From JBKGYG01 sp046546235 (GTDB lineage Bacteria > Bacillota > Clostridia > Lachnospirales > DSM-24629), in NCBI GenBank assembly GCA_046546235.1, contig JBKGYG010000001.1, positions 62,001 to 126,000 on the forward strand: a stretch of DNA of 64,000 nt, in the 5' to 3' direction. Shown one piece after another: positions 11,454-19,047 of this stretch. Under the pieces are notes generated by a model. The model was given only the letters and a program-made list of their open reading frames with translations, searched no databases and was not told where the DNA came from. The position numbers and the translations under genes were made by a program. Numbering within the stretch: the stretch's first letter is position 1; every line of letters begins with the position of its first letter.

Positions 11454-11960
11454 TTATTCAGTTGCAACCTCTTCACTGTTGTCTTTCTCTGAAATTTGCT
11501 TAATCACTCTTGCAAAATTTACAATAGGTGATTGTAAACTTCCAAGTAATTTACCAAGTAATTCTTCCCTTGGTGGTATAGAAGCAATTTGTTTAATACC
11601 ATCTTCATCATAATATTGACCTTCTACTACACCAGCTTTGAATTCTAAGCTTGGATACTTTTTAGCAGTATCATTAATAACTCTTGCTGGAACTGTAGCA
11701 TCTTCTTTACTAATCGCAATAGCACTTGGCCCAGATAAATGTTTACTTAAACCTTCGAATTCTGTTCCTTCAAAAGCAAATCTCATCATTGTATTTTTAT
11801 ATACTTTATATGTTACGCCTGCTTCTCTAAGATTTTTACGAAGTTCAGTATCCTCTTCAACTGTAAGCCCTCTATAATCCACTAGAACTACGGACTGAGC
11901 ACCTTCAACATTCTCTTTAATTGCATTAACTACTGTTTGTTTTTGCTCAATTTTTGCCAT
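11454..11960 (-). CDS. rplJ: ribosomal protein L10
   Basis: 168 aa, the stalk base protein that anchors L7/L12 dimers. Typical features are AKIEQKQTVVNAIKENVEGAQ near the N-terminus, VLVDYRGLTVEED, the RNA-binding region YKVYKNTMMRFAFEG, and a helical C-terminal tail for L7/L12. The ATG at 11960 was chosen because the family starts MAKIE and AAAGGTGG lies 12 nt upstream; the open frame extends 17 codons further without a good start. Expression is controlled by the L10-type leader and attenuator upstream. Confidence 0.97.
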   Translation of the reverse strand: MAKIEQKQTVVNAIKENVEGAQSVVLVDYRGLTVEEDTELRKNLREAGVTYKVYKNTMMRFAFEGTEFEGLSKHLSGPSAIAISKEDATVPARVINDTAKKYPSLEFKAGVVEGQYYDEDGIKQIASIPPREELLGKLLGSLQSPIVNFARVIKQISEKDNSEEVATE

Positions 11961-12043
11961 ATATACATTGCACCACCTTTCATCATTCTTTAGAAAACTT
12001 ATTAACAACATGTTTTAAATGACAATGCCTTTAAAAGTAGCAC

Positions 12044-12079
12044 TAAAAATACCTCTCCATCCGTAAACAGAGAGGTATT
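12044..12079 (-). terminator. attenuator terminator in the rplJ leader
   Basis: Ten-base arms AATACCTCTC (12070-12079) and GAGAGGTATT (12049-12058) on the minus strand, an 11-nt loop, then TTTTTAG. It lies between the L10-leader motif and the rplJ start, where it would terminate transcription when L10 is in excess. Confidence 0.85.
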
Positions 12080-12109
12080 GTTATTTATTCATTAATAATA
12101 TAATAATAA

Positions 12110-12166
12110 CTAATCCTCGGCAGGCGATTTCTCATTATGTCAAAAGACACCTACTGTCTACGGGAA
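12110..12166 (-). promoter_or_regulatory. ribosomal protein L10 leader
   Basis: The minus strand reads CCGTAGACAGTAGGTG, a variable hairpin, then CGCCTGCCGAGGATTA. This matches the conserved core of the Firmicute L10 leader as I remember it from Bacillus (AGACAGNAGGT ... CCTGCCGAGG), the mRNA site where L10–L12 binds for autoregulation. It starts about 60 nt downstream of the promoter and is followed by the attenuator hairpin. A covariance search with the Rfam L10_leader model would settle it. Confidence 0.85.
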
Positions 12167-12227
12167 TATTAACTTGTAATACACTTGTCATTAAGAATGT
12201 ATATAAGTTTTTTGAACCGCAAAAGTG

Positions 12228-12256
12228 ATTTTATCACATAACAAGTTCCTTGTCAA
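12228..12256 (-). promoter_or_regulatory. sigma-A promoter of rplJL
   Basis: Minus-strand TTGACA (12251-12256), 17-nt spacer, TAAAAT (12228-12233). The -35 box begins four bases past the rplA stop codon. It gives rplJ–rplL their own transcript with the L10 leader at its 5' end. Confidence 0.88.
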
Positions 12257-12259
12257 TAA

Positions 12260-12955
12260 CTATTCATCAATTTTCCCAGGATTTATTTTAATACCTGGAC
12301 CCATTGTAGAAGATATAGCTACACTACGTAGATATTGACCTTTTGCAGCTGATGGTCTAGCTTTTAAAATCGCATTCATTAAAGTGTGGAAGTTGTCTTT
12401 AATTTTTTCTGATCCAAAGGAAACTTTTCCTACAGGAACATGAATAATATTTGATTTATCTAATCTATATTCGATTTTACCAGCTTTAATATCATTAACT
12501 GCTTTAGCAATATCCATTGTAACTGTTCCTGCTTTAGGATTAGGCATTAATCCTTTAGGTCCTAAGATACGACCTAAGCGTCCAACTACAGACATCATAT
12601 CGGGTGTTGCAACAACTACATCAAAATCCAACCAACCATCATTTTGAATCTTTGGTATAAGTTCATCTGCGCCAACAAAATCTGCTCCAGCTTCTTCGGC
12701 TTCTTTTTGCTTATCACCTTTTGCAAATACTAGTACTCTAATCTTTTTACCAGTTCCATGTGGAAGTACAACTGCACCACGAACTTGTTGGTCTGCATGT
12801 CGACTATCAACGCCTAACTTTATATGTGCTTCAATTGTTTCATCAAATTTGGCATTTGCTGATTTTTGCACTAATTCAATAGCATCTTTTACATCATACA
12901 ATGTTGTACGATCAACTAATTTTGATACTTCTTTATATCTTTTTCCTCTTTTCAT
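12260..12955 (-). CDS. rplA: ribosomal protein L1
   Basis: 231 aa, the L1-stalk protein that also represses its own mRNA in many bacteria. Conserved blocks include [53 protein letters not shown] and the C-terminal [13 protein letters not shown] chose ATG at 12955: AAGGAGGT lies 8 nt upstream and the family starts MKRGKRY. The upstream in-frame GTG (MGGFAP...) is translation of the L1-mimic leader element at 12971-13001. It follows rplK by 58 nt. Confidence 0.98.
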   Translation of the reverse strand: MKRGKRYKEVSKLVDRTTLYDVKDAIELVQKSANAKFDETIEAHIKLGVDSRHADQQVRGAVVLPHGTGKKIRVLVFAKGDKQKEAEEAGADFVGADELIPKIQNDGWLDFDVVVATPDMMSVVGRLGRILGPKGLMPNPKAGTVTMDIAKAVNDIKAGKIEYRLDKSNIIHVPVGKVSFGSEKIKDNFHTLMNAILKARPSAAKGQYLRSVAISSTMGPGIKINPGKIDE

Positions 12956-12970
12956 TCTTTTTAACCTCCT

Positions 12971-13001
12971 TGTGGTATTATCGGGAGCAAACCCTCCCAC
13001 A
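12971..13001 (-). promoter_or_regulatory. L1-binding-site mimic before rplA
   Basis: Minus-strand TGTGGGAGGG, a short stem-loop (GGGAG/CTCCC), then ATAATACCACA, directly followed by the rplA Shine-Dalgarno AAGGAGGT. The GTGGGAGG ... ATACCAC pairing copies the strands flanking helix 76 of 23S rRNA where L1 binds. L1 binding here would block translation initiation of rplA. Confidence 0.75.
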
Positions 13002-13013
13002 GTTTCCTATTTA

Positions 13014-13439
13014 CTAGTCTTCTACAACAATACCCATACTTCTTGCAGTACCAGCTATCATATTCATAGCCGATTCAATATTAGCTGCATTTAAGTCAGG
13101 CATTTTGATTTCAGCGATTTTCTTTACTTCCTCTTTTGAAATTGTTGCAACTTTAGTTCTATTTGGTTCCCCAGAACCTGATTCAATTTTAGCTGCTTTT
13201 TTCAATAGTACTGCAGCAGGTGGAGTTTTAGTAATAAAACTAAAGCTTCTATCTTGGTATACTGTTATAACAACAGGAATTAACATTCCTGCTTGATCTG
13301 CAGTCTTTGCATTAAATTCTTTTGTAAACTGCATAATATTTACACCATGTTGTCCTAATGCAGGTCCAACTGGTGGTGCTGGTGTTGCCTTACCAGCAGG
13401 TATTTGTAATTTAATGTAACCTGAAACTTTTTTCGCCAT
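13014..13439 (-). CDS. rplK: ribosomal protein L11
   Basis: 141 aa, normal length. It has the N-terminal domain block [20 protein letters not shown], the thiostrepton-region prolines, [13 protein letters not shown], and the C-terminal RNA-binding domain ([38 protein letters not shown]). ATG at 13439 follows AGGAGGTGCGC; the longer frame starting at a GTG is leader sequence. It heads rplK–rplA and follows nusG by 114 nt. Confidence 0.98.
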   Translation of the reverse strand: MAKKVSGYIKLQIPAGKATPAPPVGPALGQHGVNIMQFTKEFNAKTADQAGMLIPVVITVYQDRSFSFITKTPPAAVLLKKAAKIESGSGEPNRTKVATISKEEVKKIAEIKMPDLNAANIESAMNMIAGTARSMGIVVED

Positions 13440-13460
13440 AATAGCGCACCTCCTGAAAAT

Positions 13461-13491
13461 TGTGGTATTTAACGGGGATATCCCTCCCACT
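13461..13491 (-). promoter_or_regulatory. L1-binding-site mimic before rplK
   Basis: Second copy of the motif: minus-strand GTGGGAGGGATATCCCCGTT followed by AAATACCAC. It is just upstream of the rplK ribosome-binding site (AGGAGGTGCG). It shares the outer GTGGGAGGG and ATACCAC segments with the copy before rplA but has a different loop. Confidence 0.75.
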
Positions 13492-13553
13492 GTCTATATT
13501 GTTTACAATAGACTACGTTTCTTTGTTTGCAAGATTAATCTCTTTTTTACTGT

Positions 13554-14072
13554 TTAAATTTTTTGGATTTCTGAAAAATTTAATTCAACAGGCGTTTCCC
13601 GACCAAAAACTGAAAGATTTACTGTTACTGTTCTCTTATGATTATTTATTGATTTTGCTACTCCTACTGAACCTTCAAAAGGTCCTGTAGTAATTTTTAT
13701 CGTATCTCCAACCTCAACATCAATCATAACCTCTTCAAACTTAATACCTAATGCCCTTATTTCCTCTTTTGTTAATGGCACTGGCTTAGAACCTGGTCCA
13801 ACAAAACCAGTTACACCTCTTGTGTTTCTTACTACATACCAAGTGTCATCATTCATGTCCATTTTAAGCAGGACATATCCAGGAAATAACTTTTTTTGCA
13901 CTTGTTTTTTAGAGCCATTTTTAAGCTCTACAACATCATGCATTGGTACAATTACTTCTTTAATTTGGTCGTGAAGTTTTCTGTTTTCAATTATTTTTTC
14001 AATGTTTGCTTTTACTTTTTTTTCATAACCTGAATAGGTATGAACAACATACCATTTAATATTATCTGACAT
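13554..14072 (-). CDS. nusG: transcription termination/antitermination factor NusG
   Basis: 172 aa. The NGN domain is at the N-terminus (WYVVHTYSGYEKKVKANIEK, FPGYVLLKMDMNDDTWYVVR) and the C-terminal KOW domain (VGDTIKITTGPFEGSVGVAK) binds S10 or Rho. ATG at 14072 with AAAGGTGA upstream fits the usual MSDNIKWYVVHTYSG start. It is 21 nt downstream of secE, the standard order. Confidence 0.98.
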   Translation of the reverse strand: MSDNIKWYVVHTYSGYEKKVKANIEKIIENRKLHDQIKEVIVPMHDVVELKNGSKKQVQKKLFPGYVLLKMDMNDDTWYVVRNTRGVTGFVGPGSKPVPLTKEEIRALGIKFEEVMIDVEVGDTIKITTGPFEGSVGVAKSINNHKRTVTVNLSVFGRETPVELNFSEIQKI

Positions 14073-14093
14073 AAAATCACCTTTTAACATTTT

Positions 14094-14297
14094 TTATGAG
14101 GATAATTCGAGTAAATAATTAATACCATAACGGAAAATAGTATCTAACAAGAATATTATTACCCCCAAAAACACAGATACAAATAAAACTACTGAAGTTG
14201 ATTTTACAAGTGATTTTTTATCAGGCCAAACAATTTTTTTGAAATCCCCTTTAAATTCTTTCCACCAACTTCTTTTAACAGTGTTAGCGTTTCCCAT
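14094..14297 (-). CDS. secE: preprotein translocase subunit SecE
   Basis: 67 aa, one C-terminal membrane segment (about residues 35-58, STSVVLFVSVFLGVIIFLLD) preceded by the conserved amphipathic motif WWKEFKGDFKKIVWPDKKSL. It forms the SecYEG channel. It lies between rpmG and nusG, as in most Firmicutes, with AAAAGGGAAG upstream of the ATG. Confidence 0.97.
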   Translation of the reverse strand: MGNANTVKRSWWKEFKGDFKKIVWPDKKSLVKSTSVVLFVSVFLGVIIFLLDTIFRYGINYLLELSS

Positions 14298-14336
14298 TTA
14301 AAATCACTTCCCTTTTGAGATATTATTACACTACAA

Positions 14337-14486
14337 TTATTTTGTTTCTTTGTGTATTGTGTGTGTTTTGCAGAATCTGCAATATTTTTTTGTCTCCATT
14401 CTATCTGGATGTTGTTTCTTATCTTTAGTCATATTATAATTACGTTGCTTACATTCTGTACAAGCTAGAGTAATTTTAACACGCAC
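14337..14486 (-). CDS. rpmG: ribosomal protein L33, zinc-binding form
   Basis: 49 aa, too short for many gene finders. It reads [18 protein letters not shown] at the N-terminus and ends [10 protein letters not shown]. Two CxxC pairs (C9/C12 and C36/C39) mark the zinc-binding C+ type of L33. Translation starts at GTG (14484-14486) with GGAGGTGGAAGTT upstream. It heads the secE–nusG operon. Confidence 0.95.
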   Translation of the reverse strand: MRVKITLACTECKQRNYNMTKDKKQHPDRMETKKYCRFCKTHTIHKETK

Positions 14487-14562
14487 AACTTCCACCTCCA
14501 CTTTACTTTAGTCATAAGAAAAAAAATGGCATAAAAAAAAAGCCCTCTTTTACTGCTTTATT

Positions 14563-14592
14563 AATATAACACAAAATCAATTACTAAGTCAA
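14563..14592 (-). promoter_or_regulatory. sigma-A promoter of rpmG–secE–nusG
   Basis: Minus-strand TTGACT (14587-14592), 18-nt spacer, TATATT (14563-14568), about 75 nt upstream of the rpmG start. It is the only good promoter between the flagellar operon end and rpmG. Confidence 0.7.
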
Positions 14593-14633
14593 GACAAATT
14601 TTAGAATATACAATTATTATAATTTATGCTATA

Positions 14634-14655
14634 AGGGCGATTCTTAAATCGCCCT
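14634..14655 (-). terminator. stem-loop after the fliD–fliS–flgN-like operon
   Basis: Perfect 8-bp stem AGGGCGAT/ATCGCCCT with a 6-nt loop, about 20 nt past the stop of the FlgN/FliT-like gene on the minus strand. The following sequence is TATAGCAT, so the U-tract is poor. It is probably a terminator or 3' stabilising hairpin. Confidence 0.5.
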
Positions 14656-14676
14656 ACTCTGTTGCAATATACTTAC

Positions 14677-15159
14677 TTAATTCTTTCTATCTACAAAATA
14701 TGATTCACCTTTATGGGTCTTACTCATTGATTTATAATATGATGTAACACTTTTTTTGTTTTGCTTAAACTGCTTAACTTCTTTTTTATATTTGCTAAGT
14801 TGTTTTTCTATTGAGTTTTTGTTTCTTTCTTCTGCAACTTGGATAGTTATACTTAGTTCTGATATTTCGTTAATAATTTTTTTGAATTCAATAATTTTAT
14901 CTTTATACTGTTCTTTACTGTTAATAAGATCATGACGGACTCGTTCGTATATACCGTTAAAACCATTGTCTAATAATTCAACTTGCTTTAACAATTTTTC
15001 TTTTTCTTTTATAGTTTCTTCAAATTCAATAAGCTTAAATTCATCTTTATTTGCAATTTTTGCTTGTTTCTTGGTCTCCTTATTTAACTTAAGCAAGAGT
15101 GCTTTTTTTTGAATTAACGAATCTATTAATATTTCTATATAGCTCTCTATTTGACCCAT
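14677..15159 (-). CDS. FlgN/FliT-like flagellar export chaperone
   Basis: 160 aa and almost entirely charged helix: long heptad-like stretches rich in K, E, I and L (residues 1-130), ending YYKSMSKTHKGESYFVDRKN. This size and helical composition, plus a position right after fliS, fits small chaperones that hold hook-filament junction or cap proteins before export. The YYKSM ... tail is one I associate with clostridial FlgN-family proteins. A second, clearer FlgN lies at 31582-32094, so this one may serve FliD as FliT does. GAGGAATAGCT precedes the ATG. Family assignment is moderate. Confidence 0.6.
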   Translation of the reverse strand: MGQIESYIEILIDSLIQKKALLLKLNKETKKQAKIANKDEFKLIEFEETIKEKEKLLKQVELLDNGFNGIYERVRHDLINSKEQYKDKIIEFKKIINEISELSITIQVAEERNKNSIEKQLSKYKKEVKQFKQNKKSVTSYYKSMSKTHKGESYFVDRKN

Positions 15160-15174
15160 AGCTATTCCTCTTTT

Positions 15175-15576
15175 CTATTCACCAGAAGCTGGTTTGTTTC
15201 CTTTTTTAGATTTTGATAGAGTCATTGCTTCTTTCCAAGTGTCTCTTAATTCCCTTAACATATCTCGTGCTTCTTCTATCATTTTTTTATCTTTATACAC
15301 ATTAGCCTGCATTAATCTCCAATTCATATATTCATATAATTTGTCCATATCTTCGGCAATCGGATACTGTTTGTCTAATGTAATTCTAAATTCATCAATA
15401 ATATCCTGAACTTTATGCAAATAATTATTAACTATTTCTAATTTATTATATTCAAGGCTTTCAATTGCCTGATTACAAAATTTAATTGCTCCATTATACA
15501 ACATAAGAACTAATTCTTGATGTGATGCTGTCATAATTGAATTGTTTTTATATTTATTATAACCACTATTTACCAT
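15175..15576 (-). CDS. fliS: flagellin chaperone FliS
   Basis: 133 aa, helical. FliS signatures: YNKYKNNSIMTASHQELVLM near the N-terminus, LYNGAIKFCNQAIESLE, and the C-terminal DMLRELRDTWKEAM. It binds the flagellin C-terminus in the cytosol and, in Bacillus, also FliW indirectly through flagellin. The start ATG at 15576 overlaps the fliD stop by one base (TAATG) with GGAGGAATGCAATA upstream, showing translational coupling. The longer in-frame extension lies inside fliD and was not used. Confidence 0.95.
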   Translation of the reverse strand: MVNSGYNKYKNNSIMTASHQELVLMLYNGAIKFCNQAIESLEYNKLEIVNNYLHKVQDIIDEFRITLDKQYPIAEDMDKLYEYMNWRLMQANVYKDKKMIEEARDMLRELRDTWKEAMTLSKSKKGNKPASGE

Positions 15577-17066
15577 TATTGCATTCCTCCTAATTGTTGC
15601 GTAAGCCAATCACTTGTAGTATTTGCCTGCTGCATAGCTTTCTCCATAGCTGTAAATTGTCGATAATATCTATCTTCTACTACAATCATACGTTCTTCTA
15701 AATCAAGTATTTTTTCTTCATAATCTAAAACTTTTTCATTCATATGCTTATCATTATAGAAAGTTAAAGCACTGCTAAGCTTTGTTGACTTCATTTGATT
15801 AGAAAAAGTTTTATCTAATTTATCACCTATTGCATTAAAAAACTCTGCAACCCCTTCTGGATTATCCTTTATAGCTTCTTTTAGTTTGTTGTTATTAGCT
15901 GAATATAATGAATCATCTTTATCTCCTTCAATATGTAAAATACCTTTTTCAGCATAATCACCTGTTACTATTCCCAGTTGTGATAAATATTGATAGTCCA
16001 TGTCAGAAGTGTCCACTCCACTACTTCCAGTTAATGTATTTCTCATTGAAGTAACCAAACCAGACAAAATATTATCTCTTCTAAGTAAAGAGTTTTTTAT
16101 TTTTTCTTCCCATAGTTTAATATCATTTTCTGACATAGCTTCTTTTTCTTCATTTGTTAATGGTTGATACTCTCTAGCTGAATCTGCATCAATTTTCCCA
16201 TTTATATCCATAATTAATTCATTATATTTTAATACAAAGTCTTTTATGGATTCATATGTTGATTCTACATCTTGAGCTATAGTTATATTAGTTTCTCCTT
16301 CAGAATTCAGTTTGATATTCAATCCATTAACCGATACTTCATTAGAACTAGAAGTAAGTACAGTTCCATTATATTCGATATTTGCGTCTTCTCCATTAGA
16401 TCCTATATTGTTTGTTCCAAACCCTAATGCATTTATTAAGTCTTCATTTCCTGTCAACTCTATTTGCTTATCATTGCCAGTTGATTTTGTTGATAAAAAC
16501 ATACGATTAAAATTAGAGTCATAATTAATATTTAAATCATTATCCGCCTCTTTTAATTTTTTTATTATATCTCCAAGTGTATCATTTTTGGTTATAGCAA
16601 TTTCTGATTCAGTTTCTGTTGATTCTGTCTTAACAGCTAAATTGACTTCTGTTAATCCACCGAAATCAATAAGTTCTTCTGCTGTCGTAGATAATGCAAT
16701 TTCTTCTCCATTCAAATCATCACCAAGAGCATCACTTGTTAAAAACGATCCTTTTGCAACTTGCGTAACATTTAGAGAATGGGATCCTTCAACTGCATCA
16801 ACATCACCAGTAACTGTTGCAACACTTTCATTAGAACTTGTTACATTTTTTTGTAGGAAAGTACCCTTTGACTTTAAGTCAAAAAGCTGATTAGTATAAA
16901 AATCATAAAGCTTATTATTCATATCTTGCCATATCTCTTGCTTCCACTCTAATTTTGTCTTTTCTTTTTCAACATTTTCTACTTTCATACGTTCAGCTTT
17001 CATAAGTTCTTTAATCATACTTTCTGTATCTATACCCGATGCCAAACCTGAAAATTGAATAGACAT
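15576..17066 (-). CDS. fliD: flagellar filament cap protein FliD (HAP2)
   Basis: 496 aa. The N-terminal FliD domain starts SIQFSGLASGIDTESMIKEL, with the helical WKQEIWQDMNNKLYDF. Middle domains run about residues 75-280, and the C-terminal D0/D1 coiled coil ends YRQFTAMEKAMQQANTTSDW. It caps the growing filament and folds flagellin subunits. It follows flaG by 11 nt in an operon driven by the sigma-D promoter at 17474-17500. Confidence 0.96.
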   Translation of the reverse strand: MSIQFSGLASGIDTESMIKELMKAERMKVENVEKEKTKLEWKQEIWQDMNNKLYDFYTNQLFDLKSKGTFLQKNVTSSNESVATVTGDVDAVEGSHSLNVTQVAKGSFLTSDALGDDLNGEEIALSTTAEELIDFGGLTEVNLAVKTESTETESEIAITKNDTLGDIIKKLKEADNDLNINYDSNFNRMFLSTKSTGNDKQIELTGNEDLINALGFGTNNIGSNGEDANIEYNGTVLTSSSNEVSVNGLNIKLNSEGETNITIAQDVESTYESIKDFVLKYNELIMDINGKIDADSAREYQPLTNEEKEAMSENDIKLWEEKIKNSLLRRDNILSGLVTSMRNTLTGSSGVDTSDMDYQYLSQLGIVTGDYAEKGILHIEGDKDDSLYSANNNKLKEAIKDNPEGVAEFFNAIGDKLDKTFSNQMKSTKLSSALTFYNDKHMNEKVLDYEEKILDLEERMIVVEDRYYRQFTAMEKAMQQANTTSDWLTQQLGGMQ

Positions 17067-17077
17067 AATCTTACCTC

Positions 17078-17437
17078 CTATCTCTTTTCATCTACAAACA
17101 AACCTGCAATTTCATACATTTTTGCTACCATATCTAATATTTTTTCTGATGGTATTTCACGAATAACATTATCATCTTCTGTATCAATAACTTTTACTAC
17201 TATCTCTTTTGTCTCTTCATGAATGGAAAATTCTAATCGTCGATTAAATGCTTTAAATTCCTTATTAGCATGTTCTATTGCAAGTAAAACATCTTTTTCT
17301 TCAACTTTTTTCCCATTAGATTTCTCTTCAGTTTGTGTTTGTTGTGTTTGTTGTCCTATTACTTTACTTGTCTTCTCATTTTGTTCATTTGTATTATTCG
17401 GATGAATTTGTGGTGCAGTTGCTCCTTCCACTCTCAT
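17078..17437 (-). CDS. flaG: flagellar protein FlaG
   Basis: 119 aa. The N-terminal half is polar and Q/N/T/E/K-rich. The C-terminal half carries the FlaG block: ANKEFKAFNRRLEFSIHEET, VVKVIDTEDDNVIREIPSEK and a final helix. FlaG influences filament length in other bacteria. It is the first gene after a perfect sigma-D promoter; AAAGGGGGATTCAAAG precedes the ATG. Confidence 0.93.
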   Translation of the reverse strand: MRVEGATAPQIHPNNTNEQNEKTSKVIGQQTQQTQTEEKSNGKKVEEKDVLLAIEHANKEFKAFNRRLEFSIHEETKEIVVKVIDTEDDNVIREIPSEKILDMVAKMYEIAGLFVDEKR

Positions 17438-17473
17438 CTTTGAATCCCCCTTTATAATAAATCCTTTATTATT

Positions 17474-17500
17474 ATATCGGCGTTTTTATATTTTTCTTTA
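17474..17500 (-). promoter_or_regulatory. sigma-D promoter of flaG–fliD–fliS
   Basis: Minus-strand TAAA (17497-17500), 15-nt spacer, GCCGATAT (17474-17481): an exact match to the sigma-D/sigma-28 consensus. It separates flaG–fliD–fliS from the phosphonate cassette upstream. Confidence 0.92.
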
Positions 17501-17546
17501 ATAATGTGAATCAAAAATCAATTGAATTACTTTATGCTTATTAAAT

Positions 17547-17863
17547 TTATGACAACGTACAATTTCTTAAATTTTCTTCCAATAATTTTTTCCACAATTT
17601 AAAGCTTTTAGTAACTTGACTTATTCTTTTCTCTAATTGTTTATACCCCTTGTTTTCATATATAATTACAGTTTCTTTAATGTTTATATGTAAATTTTGT
17701 TTCATTTTAATTGTATCAGTATCTCCAATATATTTCAGCTCTTTTTCTAATGGTGTTAAAGCAGAATGTAGCTATCTACTTGTGTTTTTATATGCTCGAA
17801 TCCTTCTTCTATTGTTTCAAGCAATTCTAAAGTTCTGTGAATAACCTCTTGAGTTGGGTCCAT
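17547..17863 (-). pseudogene. frameshifted small gene between the phosphonate cassette and flaG
   Basis: Starts ATG at 17863 with AGAGGTGA upstream, 20 nt after the dehydrogenase stop. It reads MDPTQEVIHRTLELLETIEE and reaches a stop at 17756-17758 after 35 codons. From about base 17768 the coding pattern continues in another frame (HSALTPLEKELKYIGDTDT ... NLRNCTLS) to a stop at 17547. Restoring one missing base near TAGCTACATTCTG would give one helical, charged protein of about 105 aa. I do not recognise the family; size and location suggest a small flagellar or glycan accessory protein. There is no slippery heptamer at the junction, so a real deletion or a sequencing error is likelier than programmed frameshifting. 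Confidence 0.75.
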
Positions 17864-17883
17864 TAAGTTTCACCTCTTTTTAT

Positions 17884-19020
17884 TTATAAAATAGAATTAA
17901 GTATCTTAACTACATCTTTTCTTGTCAAGTTCACAGGGTTGTTATACATTCTCCCTTCAGCAAACGCATTATCAACAATTAAAGGAATATCTTTAGAAGA
18001 AATCCCAAAAGCCGTTAGTCTCATTTCAACAACATCTTTACAAACCATATTAATCCATTTATCTATTCCACCATAATCAAAAAATAAATTATATAATTCT
18101 TTATCATTTGGGAAATTCCCTTTGTTAATTTGTCCAACTTCATTCAAAGTTATTGCAACCGCTAACCCATGTGGTATTCCATATAACATAGTTAGTGGAT
18201 ACGATAAGGAATGACAAGCTGTTGTTCTAGTTTTAGAAAAAGCTAATCCTGCTAAAACAGAAGCTTTGCATAGTTTTATTCTAATTGTTATATCTTGTGG
18301 ATTTTCTATTGATTTTCTAAGATTTTGTATTATTATTTTTACAGCCCTATAAGCTATCTCTTGTACAATTGGTGTTGTATGCTTAGACCAATATGATTCT
18401 ATACCTTGACACATAGCGTCTAATCCTGATGATAGCGTCATTTCTTTCGATAAAGAAAGAGTAAATTCTGGAACAATAATTGCAATTTTAGGCTTTAGAT
18501 TTGGGGAATCTATGGAAAATTTACTGATTTTATCAACATCCCAAATTGTGGCCCATTGAGTAACTTCTGATCCAGTTCCTGAAGTAGTAGGTAACGCTAT
18601 AATATCAATAAAATCTTTATTATAATTATTCTTCTTTATCCTTTGAGTAATTTTATCTATAGTATAATTTTTTTCTCCAATTGAGTGAAAAGCACTAATT
18701 CCTTTTGCTAAATCAATACTACTTCCTCCGCCAAAAGCAATTATTTTATTAATCTTATTATTTCCTATTTCCCCCAATGCTTTTATAATATCTAATTGTG
18801 TAGGATTACTATTTATTTTATTAATCCAAATCAGTTTTCCATTTAATAATCTACAATTTTTTTCTAATTCCATAATAAATGAACTTAGATCCCACCGTAA
18901 TACTGATGATTTGCTCATTATCAAAACAATATTTTTAGAATTTAAATCTAAGAGATTTTGTACCATTTCCTTTTTATCTAAAAAAATAATTTCGGTGCTA
19001 CAAAAAGGTTTATAGTTCAT
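17884..19020 (-). CDS. iron-type alcohol dehydrogenase, predicted phosphonoacetaldehyde reductase
   Basis: 378 aa, group III iron-dependent alcohol dehydrogenase. The nucleotide-binding block AFGGGSSIDLAKG is near residue 94, followed by LPTTSGTGSEVTQWA. Metal-ligand positions are D at about 198 (GLDAMCQGIES) and His at about 267 and 283 (TACHSLSYP, GIPHGLAVAI). The usual second ligand His (DxxxH) reads Gln, which is odd. Following PEP mutase and phosphonopyruvate decarboxylase, the expected substrate is phosphonoacetaldehyde, reduced with NAD(P)H to 2-hydroxyethylphosphonate. No aminotransferase is nearby, so the 2-aminoethylphosphonate route is not encoded here. AAGGGGATAAAA precedes the ATG; the gene is 27 nt after the mutase. 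The enzyme class is clear; the substrate is inferred from context. Confidence 0.8.
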   Translation of the reverse strand: MNYKPFCSTEIIFLDKKEMVQNLLDLNSKNIVLIMSKSSVLRWDLSSFIMELEKNCRLLNGKLIWINKINSNPTQLDIIKALGEIGNNKINKIIAFGGGSSIDLAKGISAFHSIGEKNYTIDKITQRIKKNNYNKDFIDIIALPTTSGTGSEVTQWATIWDVDKISKFSIDSPNLKPKIAIIVPEFTLSLSKEMTLSSGLDAMCQGIESYWSKHTTPIVQEIAYRAVKIIIQNLRKSIENPQDITIRIKLCKASVLAGLAFSKTRTTACHSLSYPLTMLYGIPHGLAVAITLNEVGQINKGNFPNDKELYNLFFDYGGIDKWINMVCKDVVEMRLTAFGISSKDIPLIVDNAFAEGRMYNNPVNLTRKDVVKILNSIL

Positions 19021-19047
19021 TTTTATCCCCTTCTTACTACTTATTTT

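Noticed and set aside
12956..13000. N-terminal extension of L1 starting at GTG (MGGFAP), and likewise for L11 at 13440-13490 (MGGISP)
   Set aside because: These codons are the L1-mimic leader elements; both genes have a better ATG with AGGAGG directly downstream.
17750..17790. Programmed ribosomal frameshift in the small gene before flaG
   Set aside because: No slippery heptamer, no strong downstream hairpin and no internal Shine-Dalgarno at the junction; a one-base deletion is simpler.
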